Source: UBA2357 sp041916775
GTDB taxonomy: Bacteria > Pseudomonadota > Gammaproteobacteria > Burkholderiales > Rhodocyclaceae
DNA: 64,000 bases
Direction: 5' to 3'
Assembly (NCBI GenBank): GCA_041916775.1
Contig: JAYRYZ010000009.1
Coordinates: forward strand, 1 to 64,000
The translations under genes were made by a program, and so were the position numbers. The notes below the pieces were generated by a model that saw only the letters and a list, made by a program, of their open reading frames with translations, was not told where the DNA came from and ran no database searches. Of this stretch, positions 34,458-41,213 are shown one piece after another (position 1 is the stretch's first letter; each line of letters opens with the position of its first letter).

Positions 34458-36251
34458 TCAGTAGGTGCGCTTGGCGAGCGCGATCGCTTCAGTGCTCTCG
34501 TTCAGCGGCTTCAGGTTCACCGGCTTGTACTCGAGACGATCGCCTTCGCTGTACCACAGGGTATGCTTGAGCCACTCCGCGTCGTTACGCCCGTTCGGGA
34601 ACTCGGCGGTATCCGGCGCGTCGTCGCGCACGTGCGCGCCGCGCGATTCCTTGCGCGCTTCGGCAGACACGATGGTCGCACGTGCGACCTCAATGAGGTT
34701 GTCCAGCTCCAGCGCCTCGACCCGTGCGGTGTTCCAGACCTTGGACTTGTCCTTGATCTCGGTACGCTTGGCGCGCTCGGCGACCTCCTTCATCTTCGCC
34801 ACACCTTCCTTCAAAAGGCCGTCGAAGCGGAACACGCCAGCATGCTTCTGCATCGTGCGGCGCATCTCGAGGCCGACATCGAAGACGCTCTCGCCATTGG
34901 TCTGCGATTCCAGGCGCGCGATGCGCGCGAGCGACACATCGGCTGCATCGGCCGGCAGCGGACGCAGGCTGAGATTGCCCGACTTGAAGTCCTCGACCAC
35001 GGTTTCGCCAGCCGACTTGCCGAACACCAGCAGATCGAGCAGCGAGTTGGTGCCCAGGCGGTTGGCACCGTGCACCGACGCGCAAGCGCACTCGCCCGCC
35101 GCGTAGAAGCCGACCACCGGTACGCTGTGCGCGCCATCCTTGGGCACCACGACCTGACCCTTGTAGTTGGTCGGGATGCCGCCCATCTGGTAATGGCAGG
35201 TCGGCACGACCGGAATCGGCGCCTTGATCGGATCGACACCGGCAAACTGGATCGCGATTTCATGAATGCCCGGCAGGCGCTTCATGATCGTTTCAGGTGC
35301 GAGGTGGGTGATGTCGAGCAGCACGTGATCCTTGTCCGGACCACAACCACGGCCTTCATTGATCTCGGTGGTCATCGCACGCGATACCACGTCGCGCGAG
35401 GCGAGATCCTTGAGGTTGGGCGCGTAGCGCTCCATGAAGCGCTCGCCGTTCGCGTTGCGCAGGATGCCGCCTTCGCCGCGCACACCTTCGGTGATCAGAA
35501 CACCCGCACCAGCCACACCCGTGGGGTGGAACTGCCAGAACTCCATGTCCTCGAGCGGGATTCCGGCGCGCGCTGCCATGCCTACGCCGTCGCCGGTATT
35601 GATGAAGGCGTTGGTCGAGCTGTGGTAGATGCGGCCGGCACCACCGGTGGCGAAGATCGTCGCCTTGCAGTGGAAGATGCAGATCTCGCCGGTTTCCATC
35701 TCGAGCGCGGTCACGCCGAGCACATTGCCTTCGCTGTCGCGGATGAGATCCAGCGCCATCCACTCGACGAAGAACTGCGTGTTTGCGCGCACGTTGCGCT
35801 GATACAGCGCGTGCAGCATCGCGTGGCCGGTACGGTCAGCCGCGGCACAGGAGCGCATCACCGGCGCCTGACCGTAATTCATCGAGTGGCCACCGAACGG
35901 ACGCTGGTAGATCTTGCCGTTGTCGGTGCGGTCGAAGGGCATGCCGAAGTGTTCGAGCTCGATCACGACCTCGTTGGCCTTGCGAACCATGAACTCGATT
36001 GCGTCCTGGTCACCCAGCCAGTCCGAACCCTTCACGGTGTCGTACATGTGCCAGTGCCAGTTATCCTCCGTGGAGTTACCCAGCGATGCCGCCACGCCGC
36101 CCTGCGCCGCAACCGTGTGCGAGCGGGTCGGGAACACCTTGGTCAGCACCGCCGTCTTCATGCCGGCCTCGGAAAGCTGCAGCGCGGCACGCAGACCGGC
36201 ACCACCGGCGCCGACGATCACCGCATCGAAAGTACGCTTGACTACGCTCAC
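34458..36251 (-). CDS. sdhA: Succinate dehydrogenase flavoprotein subunit
   Basis: The 597-residue catalytic subunit of complex II, oxidising succinate to fumarate. The FAD dinucleotide site VIVGAGGAGLRAALQL lies near the N-terminus, and the His that bonds FAD covalently is in RSHTVAAQGGVAAS (about residue 43). Further active-site blocks are QFHPTGVAGAGVLITEGVRGEGG, PTCHYQMGGIPT and ACASVHGANRLGTNSLLDLL (shown only in part). The start is taken as GTG at 36251: it follows a strong GGAGG by 8 bp and yields the family N-terminus SVVKRTFDAVIVG. It starts two bases after the sdhD stop. Confidence 0.96.
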   Translation of the reverse strand: MSVVKRTFDAVIVGAGGAGLRAALQLSEAGMKTAVLTKVFPTRSHTVAAQGGVAASLGNSTEDNWHWHMYDTVKGSDWLGDQDAIEFMVRKANEVVIELEHFGMPFDRTDNGKIYQRPFGGHSMNYGQAPVMRSCAAADRTGHAMLHALYQRNVRANTQFFVEWMALDLIRDSEGNVLGVTALEMETGEICIFHCKATIFATGGAGRIYHSSTNAFINTGDGVGMAARAGIPLEDMEFWQFHPTGVAGAGVLITEGVRGEGGILRNANGERFMERYAPNLKDLASRDVVSRAMTTEINEGRGCGPDKDHVLLDITHLAPETIMKRLPGIHEIAIQFAGVDPIKAPIPVVPTCHYQMGGIPTNYKGQVVVPKDGAHSVPVVGFYAAGECACASVHGANRLGTNSLLDLLVFGKSAGETVVEDFKSGNLSLRPLPADAADVSLARIARLESQTNGESVFDVGLEMRRTMQKHAGVFRFDGLLKEGVAKMKEVAERAKRTEIKDKSKVWNTARVEALELDNLIEVARATIVSAEARKESRGAHVRDDAPDTAEFPNGRNDAEWLKHTLWYSEGDRLEYKPVNLKPLNESTEAIALAKRTY

Positions 36252-36253
36252 GC

Positions 36254-36601
36254 TCAAAGCCTCCAAAGAATCTGGGCTGCCCAACCGGCATAGCCGACGA
36301 GCAGGAACAGGACCACCACGTGCAGTACGAGCCGGACGCCAGTCGGCTTGATGTAGTCCATGAAGATGTCACGTACACCGATCCACGCGTGGTAGAACAG
36401 CGCCAGGAAGAACAGGAAGGTCAGGAAACCGAAGAACCCACCGCGAAAAAGGCCGGACCAGGCCTCATAGCTCATCTCGGGCAGGGTCAGCGCGTTGAAT
36501 GCGAACAGCACCGTATAAATCACCATGAACACGGCGGTCGCACGCTGGGCGATCCAGTCGCGCAGGCCGTAGTGCGCGCCGACGACGATACGCTTCACCA
36601 T
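36254..36601 (-). CDS. sdhD: Succinate dehydrogenase membrane anchor subunit
   Basis: A 115-residue protein with three hydrophobic helices (about 20-42, 52-75, 88-110) that with SdhC binds haem b and ubiquinone. The motif YHAWIGVRDIFMDYIKP carries the conserved haem-ligand His and the Asp/Tyr of the quinone site. Its ATG overlaps the end of sdhC by seven bases, so the two are translated together. Confidence 0.94.
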   Translation of the reverse strand: MVKRIVVGAHYGLRDWIAQRATAVFMVIYTVLFAFNALTLPEMSYEAWSGLFRGGFFGFLTFLFFLALFYHAWIGVRDIFMDYIKPTGVRLVLHVVVLFLLVGYAGWAAQILWRL

Positions 36602-36984
36602 AGTTTCACCCCGATCAGAACGGTCAGCACCACGCTGACGATCAACACGATGCGCGAATTCTTGCGCGCAGCCTCTAGCTCGATGCCCTTGTGGAAGTCG
36701 AGCAGCAGGAAGCGGATACCCGCACAGAAGTGATGCAGGTACGCCCACAGCAGACCGAAGAGAATCAGCTTGATGAACGGGTTTCCGACCACCGACTTGT
36801 AGGCGGCGAACGACTCGGGCGACCCGACGCTGCGATCGAACAGGTACAGCAGGAACGGCAGGAACAGAAACAGACCCGCTCCGCTCACGCGGTGAAGAAT
36901 CGACACGATGCCCGGCAATGGCAACCGTATCTCGTTCAGCGCCAGGAACTTCGGACGCTGCTTGCGCACTGTGGCTTCCGACAT
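36595..36984 (-). CDS. sdhC: Succinate dehydrogenase cytochrome b556 subunit
   Basis: A 129-residue anchor with three helices. It has the family signature RPKFLALNEIRLPLPGIVSI followed by LHRVSGAGLFLFLP (the RVSG Ser and Arg are part of the quinone site) and the haem-ligand region WAYLHHFCAGIRFLLLD. First gene of the sdh block. Upstream on the minus strand there is a perfect TATAAT (37055-37060) 71 bp before the ATG, but no good -35 at 16-18 bp, which suggests activator-dependent or weak basal transcription. An inverted repeat AATTA/TAATT (37054-37067) overlaps this -10. Confidence 0.94.
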   Translation of the reverse strand: MSEATVRKQRPKFLALNEIRLPLPGIVSILHRVSGAGLFLFLPFLLYLFDRSVGSPESFAAYKSVVGNPFIKLILFGLLWAYLHHFCAGIRFLLLDFHKGIELEAARKNSRIVLIVSVVLTVLIGVKLW

Positions 36985-37095
36985 TTTCGTATTACCCCTC
37001 ACTGTTGCGGCCAGATGCCGCGTTTCTCCCAACTGCAAAAAAAGACAACGCGTAATTATAGTTAATTGCCCGAAATACAGATGCAGCGACGCCCC

Positions 37096-37824
37096 TCAAC
37101 TCAGCTCATTGAGGTAGAAATGGTCATCGGTCAGATACAGACCACGGCGCCACTCCACCGGCTTGTCCCCATAGGTGTAGGTCACCCGCTCGACCGACAG
37201 CAGCGGCTTGCCCTCCTGCACACGCAAGGCCTCCGCGGTGGAGCGATCGGCCGCGACGGCACGAATGCTCTCCTGCGCGCGGATCATGCGAACGCCGAAA
37301 CGCGCCTCGAAAAGACTGTAGAGCGAACCACTCCACGACTGAAGCACCTCCAGCGACAGACCATGGAACACTTCGCCCGGCAGGTAGATTTCATCCACCA
37401 CCACCGGCACATTCGCGAACTTCAGCAGTCGACGCACAATGGTGATCGGATCTCCCACCGCGATGTCGAGCATGCGGGATGCCTCCTGCCCCGCCTTGGC
37501 TTTCCAGCACTCGAGCGGAACACTCTCGGGCGCCGAGATCTGACCGTCGAGGGGAACGAGGCGGAGAAAGCGGAATAGTGCGCGAGGGTCATTGTGCGAG
37601 GCAACATAGGTTCCCTTGCCTTGCTTCCTCACCAGCAGATTCTCGGCTGCCATTTCGTCGATGGCCTTGCGGACCGTGCCTTGCGAGACGCTGAACCGAG
37701 CTGCAAGTTCCTGCTCGCTGGGAATGACCTGACCGGGACGCCACTCGCCAGACTCCAGTGCCTGCAGGATGAGGCCCTTGATCTGGCGGTAAAGAGGACT
37801 GAAAGTTGGGGCGTCTTGAATCAT
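37096..37824 (-). CDS. GntR-family (HutC/UTRA) transcriptional regulator
   Basis: A 242-residue regulator. N-terminal winged helix-turn-helix of GntR type (about 8-75: PLYRQIKGLILQALESGEW, PSEQELAARFSVSQGTVRKAI), then a UTRA effector-binding domain (about 95-235) as in the HutC subfamily. It lies between sdhC (same strand, 111 bp downstream) and mdh (divergent), a placement conserved in betaproteobacteria. A large dyad in the gntR-mdh intergenic region overlaps its own promoter, and a copy of the core sits in the acnB promoter, so it is inferred to regulate TCA-cycle genes and itself. Its ligand is unknown; a TCA intermediate is a reasonable guess. Confidence 0.9.
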   Translation of the reverse strand: MIQDAPTFSPLYRQIKGLILQALESGEWRPGQVIPSEQELAARFSVSQGTVRKAIDEMAAENLLVRKQGKGTYVASHNDPRALFRFLRLVPLDGQISAPESVPLECWKAKAGQEASRMLDIAVGDPITIVRRLLKFANVPVVVDEIYLPGEVFHGLSLEVLQSWSGSLYSLFEARFGVRMIRAQESIRAVAADRSTAEALRVQEGKPLLSVERVTYTYGDKPVEWRRGLYLTDDHFYLNELS

Positions 37825-37864
37825 CCCGATATTTCAGCATAAAAACACGGAAGCGTCCAACGGT

Positions 37865-37894
37865 TGTCTCTTGTCTTATATAAGATAAAAGACA
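37865..37894. promoter_or_regulatory. 30-bp dyad operator in the gntR-mdh intergenic region
   Basis: A perfect 12-bp palindrome TCTTATATAAGA (37874-37885) is flanked, at equal distances, by TGTCT (37865-37869) and AGACA (37890-37894); all share one centre. It covers the likely -10 of gntR and abuts the -35 of mdh. A core differing at one of twelve positions (TCTTTTATAAGA) lies in the acnB promoter. Most likely bound by the adjacent GntR protein (inference). Confidence 0.65.
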
Positions 37895-37905
37895 TGATTT
37901 GACAG
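37877..37905 (-). promoter_or_regulatory. Probable gntR promoter
   Basis: On the minus strand CTGTCA (37900-37905) and TATATA (37877-37882) are 17 bp apart. The -10 is inside the palindrome core, the arrangement expected for autorepression. Confidence 0.5.
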
Positions 37906-37927
37906 CGCTCGCACTTGCTTCTAACAT
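37899..37927 (+). promoter_or_regulatory. Probable mdh promoter
   Basis: TTGACA (37899-37904) and TAACAT (37922-37927) with 17-bp spacing. The leader to the ATG is about 105 bases and contains a small hairpin (CGGCAG 37952-37957 with CTGCCG 37965-37970). The -35 overlaps that of the divergent gntR promoter and lies next to the 30-bp dyad. Confidence 0.65.
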
Positions 37928-38037
37928 TCTCGCGCCTCGGATCCGGTCTTCCGGCAGGGAGTTTCTGCCGCACTGCCGCACGTCCTCCGGCCCGGTCATC
38001 TAAATTCATCACGTCGCACTTGAGGGAGAAATCGAAT

Positions 38038-39027
38038 ATGAGCAAAGCACCCGTTCGCGTTGCCGTTACCGGCGCCGCCGGCCAGATCGGCTACAGCCTG
38101 CTGTTCCGCATCGCCAGCGGCGAGATGCTCGGCAAGGATCAGCCGGTGATCCTCCAGCTGCTCGACCTGCCCCAGGCCCAGAAGGCCGTCAAGGGCGTGA
38201 TGATGGAGCTCGAGGACTGCGCCTTCCCGCTGCTCGCCGGCATGGTCGCCACCGACGACCCCAACGTCGCCTTCAAGGACGCCGATGTCTGCCTGCTGGT
38301 CGGCGCCCGTCCGCGCGGCCCCGGCATGGAGCGCGCAGACCTCCTGACCGCCAACGGCGCGATCTTCACGGTGCAGGGAAAGGCCATTGCCGAGAACGCC
38401 AGCGAAGACGTCAAGGTGCTGGTGGTGGGCAACCCCTGCAACACCAACGCCTACATCGCCCGCGCTGCGGCGATCAAGGTCGGCCGCACCAACCCGGCCA
38501 ACTACCACGGCATGCTGCGTCTCGACCACAACCGCGCGCTGTCGCAGCTCGCCGCGAAGACCGGCCGCAGCGTTTCGTCGCTGAAGAAGATGGTGGTGTG
38601 GGGCAACCATTCGCCCACCATGTACGCCGATTACCGCTTCTGCGAATCGAATGGCGACAGCGTCAAGGCGCTGGTGAATGATCACGCCTGGAACAACGAC
38701 GTGTTCCTGCCCACCGTCGGCAAGCGCGGTGCTGCAATCATCGAGGCACGCGGCCTGTCGTCCGCTGCCTCGGCAGCCAATGCAGCGATCGACCACATCC
38801 ACGACTGGGCCCTGGGCTCGGACGACTGGGTCACCATGGGCGTGCCGTCCGACGGTTCGTATGGCATCCCCGAAGGTGTCGTGTTCGGCTTCCCGTGCGA
38901 GTGCAAGAACGGTCAGTACTCGATCATCAAGGGCCTTGAGATTGACGCCTACTCGCAGGGTAAGATCGACCTCACCCTGAAGGAACTCGAGGACGAGCGC
39001 GCTGCAGTCGCCGACATGCTCAAGTAA
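38038..39027 (+). CDS. mdh: Malate dehydrogenase (NAD)
   Basis: A 329-residue MDH of the type found in betaproteobacteria, related to the cytosolic/chloroplast group, oxidising malate to oxaloacetate. NAD site TGAAGQIGYSLLFRI (about 11-25), substrate arginines in GARPRGPGMERADLL, GNPCNTNAYIA, and the catalytic His in VVWGNHSPTMYADY (about residue 188). The ATG follows GAGGGAG by about 9 bp. Transcribed away from gntR, with a strong terminator. Confidence 0.98.
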   Translation: MSKAPVRVAVTGAAGQIGYSLLFRIASGEMLGKDQPVILQLLDLPQAQKAVKGVMMELEDCAFPLLAGMVATDDPNVAFKDADVCLLVGARPRGPGMERADLLTANGAIFTVQGKAIAENASEDVKVLVVGNPCNTNAYIARAAAIKVGRTNPANYHGMLRLDHNRALSQLAAKTGRSVSSLKKMVVWGNHSPTMYADYRFCESNGDSVKALVNDHAWNNDVFLPTVGKRGAAIIEARGLSSAASAANAAIDHIHDWALGSDDWVTMGVPSDGSYGIPEGVVFGFPCECKNGQYSIIKGLEIDAYSQGKIDLTLKELEDERAAVADMLK

Positions 39028-39066
39028 GCATGCCGCCTGGGCGCTCTAGCGGCCCATCGGACGAAG

Positions 39067-39097
39067 GCCACGGGGTAGAATCCCGTGGCTTTTTTTT
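39067..39097 (+). terminator. mdh terminator
   Basis: GCCACGGG (39067-39074) pairs with CCCGTGGC (39082-39089), followed by eight T residues. A textbook intrinsic terminator 39 bp after the mdh stop. Confidence 0.92.
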
Positions 39098-39124
39098 GAC
39101 TTCGCACATCAGGACACCCACGCC

Positions 39125-40123
39125 ATGCCACTGCACCCTGCCGAGGTACTGTTCTCCGGCGAGAAACCGCTGCCCGCGCTGCCCGCGGTCGACCACTACG
39201 CCGGCGCCGAGAAGCTGATGCGCAAGGCGCTCGAACTGCAGAACGATCTGGGCCCGGTGTTCGACATCACCTGCGACTGCGAGGACGGCGCGGCGGCGGG
39301 TGCGGAAGCGGAGCACGCCCACATGGTGGTGGAGGTGTTGAATGGCGCGGCGAATCGCCATGGTCGGGTCGGCGCCCGCATCCACGACATCACCCACCCG
39401 CACTGGCAGACGGATCTCGAGATCCTCGTGAGGGGTGCAGGCCAACGGCTCGCCTTCATCACGCTGCCCAAAGTGCGCTCGGCCGCCGACGTTGCCGACC
39501 AGATCGCCGCACTGCGGCACATCGAGCGCAGCGCGCAGACGGGCCGTGAACTGCCTGTCCATGTGCTCATCGAGACGCACGGAGCGTTGCGCGAAGCCTG
39601 GCAGATCGCGGCTCTCGAGGGCGTCGAGTCGCTCGACTTCGGCCTGATGGACTTCGTCTCGGATCATCACGGGGCCATCCCCGCGACTGCGATGAAGAGC
39701 CCGGGCCAGTTCGAGCATCCGTTGGTGGTGCGCGCCAAGGCCGAGATTGCCGCGGCGGCGCTCGGCAATGGTGCGATTCCCTCTCACAACGTCACCACCG
39801 AGCTCAACGACATCGCCCTGATTCGCGCGGACGCCGAGCGCGCGCGAAACTTCGGCTACCTGCGGATGTGGAGTATCCATCCGAACCAGATCCGTCCCAT
39901 CGTCGCCGCGATGCAACCGGACTTCTCCGAGGTCGAGGACGCCATCGCCATTCTTTGCGCAGCGCAGGATGGCGATTGGGGCCCGATCAGGCATGACGGT
40001 CGTCTGCACGACCGCGCCTCCTACCGGTACTTCTGGAACCTGCTGTGCCGGGCGCGCTCTACAGGCATGGAGATCGACACGGCAACGTCGGCACGCTTCT
40101 TTGCACTGCCCAACGCCGCCTGA
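39125..40123 (+). CDS. CitE-like HpcH/HpaI aldolase (CoA ester lyase)
   Basis: A 332-residue TIM-barrel lyase of the CitE/malyl-CoA lyase superfamily. These cleave or form 3-hydroxyacyl-CoA esters such as malyl-CoA or citramalyl-CoA with Mg2+. Visible blocks: TCDCEDGAAAGAEAEH (metal/substrate region, about 49-64), RIHDITHPHW, FITLPKVRSAADVA (about 115-128), VLIETHGALREA with the metal-binding Glu, and WSIHPNQIRPIV. No CitD/CitF partners are near, so it is not part of citrate lyase. It sits directly behind mdh, which suggests a link to C4 or glyoxylate metabolism. Substrate uncertain. Confidence 0.82.
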   Translation: MPLHPAEVLFSGEKPLPALPAVDHYAGAEKLMRKALELQNDLGPVFDITCDCEDGAAAGAEAEHAHMVVEVLNGAANRHGRVGARIHDITHPHWQTDLEILVRGAGQRLAFITLPKVRSAADVADQIAALRHIERSAQTGRELPVHVLIETHGALREAWQIAALEGVESLDFGLMDFVSDHHGAIPATAMKSPGQFEHPLVVRAKAEIAAAALGNGAIPSHNVTTELNDIALIRADAERARNFGYLRMWSIHPNQIRPIVAAMQPDFSEVEDAIAILCAAQDGDWGPIRHDGRLHDRASYRYFWNLLCRARSTGMEIDTATSARFFALPNAA

Positions 40124-40141
40124 TTCCTTATAATCCTGCCC

Positions 40142-41035
40142 ATGCCTGAAACTACATCGACTCATTCGGAGTGCGTGGTGCTGTTTGCCGACCTGGTCGG
40201 CAGCACGCAGCTGTATGAGCGCGTGGGTGACACCTCGGCGTTCCGCCTTGTAGACCGGGCCATCCAGACGATGCAGCGCATCATCGAGGAGAAGCACGGG
40301 AAGGTCATCAAGCACACCGGCGATGGTCTCATGGCGGTTTTCGCTCAGGCAGACGACGCCGCGGACGCCACCGTAGCAATGCAGATCATGCTGCGTGAGC
40401 TTCCACCCGGCCACGGGCAGCGGCTCGCCGTGCGGGTCGGCTTTCATTTCGGCCCCGTCATCGAGAGTAACGACGATATCTTCGGCGAAACGGTGAATTT
40501 CGCGTCACGTCTCGCAGAACTGGCCTCGCCGGGGCGGGCACTCACCACCGCAGAAGCCTCCCAGCAACTCACGCCGGAATGGCGTGGCCTGCTGAATCCG
40601 TTGCAGCCCCGCGTGTTGCGTGGCGCATCGCGCCCCTTCGAGTTGTTCGAGCTGAAGTGCGAGTCGATCGGCGACGTCACCATTCTTCAGTCACCCAGCA
40701 TTCTTCCTGAAGAGCCGCCCGAGTTGCGCCTCTACCTCAAGGACAAGACCCTGGTGGTCGATGAGTCACGCCCCGTGGTGCGCATCGGGCGCGACCTCGG
40801 GGCCGACCTGCAGGTTGGTGACAGCCGTGCTTCGCGTCGCCATGCCGAGATAGAACTCCGAGGTGAAAAGTTCGTACTGGTCGACCGCAGCAGCAATGGC
40901 ACCTATGTCGCCATCGACGGCGAAAAGGAGTTCCTGTTGTCGCGCGAGGAAGCTGTGCTGCGCGGCAAGGGCCAGATCGCACTCGGCAGCAGTTGCATCG
41001 CCAATCCACTCGCGATCAACTTCATCTGCTTCTGA
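40142..41035 (+). CDS. Class III nucleotide cyclase with C-terminal FHA domain
   Basis: A 297-residue cytoplasmic protein. The N-terminal cyclase domain (about 8-175) has the two metal-binding aspartates (VLFADLVGSTQ, about Asp16; KHTGDGLMAVF, about Asp61), the adjacent Lys of the KHTGD stretch, and the transition-state Asn/Arg in ETVNFASRL, so it looks active; adenylate cyclase is more likely than guanylate. The C-terminal FHA domain (about 200-285) has the phosphothreonine-binding pattern VRIGRDLGADLQVGDSRASRRHAEI ... SSNGTYV (given in part). This implies coupling of cyclic nucleotide output to Ser/Thr phosphorylation. The gene is 18 bp behind the CoA lyase and may be co-transcribed. Confidence 0.88.
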   Translation: MPETTSTHSECVVLFADLVGSTQLYERVGDTSAFRLVDRAIQTMQRIIEEKHGKVIKHTGDGLMAVFAQADDAADATVAMQIMLRELPPGHGQRLAVRVGFHFGPVIESNDDIFGETVNFASRLAELASPGRALTTAEASQQLTPEWRGLLNPLQPRVLRGASRPFELFELKCESIGDVTILQSPSILPEEPPELRLYLKDKTLVVDESRPVVRIGRDLGADLQVGDSRASRRHAEIELRGEKFVLVDRSSNGTYVAIDGEKEFLLSREEAVLRGKGQIALGSSCIANPLAINFICF

Positions 41036-41037
41036 AT

Positions 41038-41057
41038 ACCGCGCCATACGGCGCGGT
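41038..41057 (+). terminator. Hairpin after the cyclase-FHA gene
   Basis: ACCGCGCC (41038-41045) pairs perfectly with GGCGCGGT (41050-41057) around ATAC, two bases after the stop codon. No T-run follows, so termination may be partial or Rho-assisted. The remaining gap to 41213 shows no clear feature. Confidence 0.45.
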
Positions 41058-41213
41058 CGCCGGCTGCATCCCGCGCCGCGCGGGCAAGAATCACGGCCTG
41101 AGGCGGTCGATGTGAAGCACTCCATTGCGGTCCACGCGCATTCGGCGTAACTTCAAGCGGATCCCGGAGCTCCTTGAGCTCCGCAATCAGCCGCACTGCA
41201 GCGACGAGCTTCG

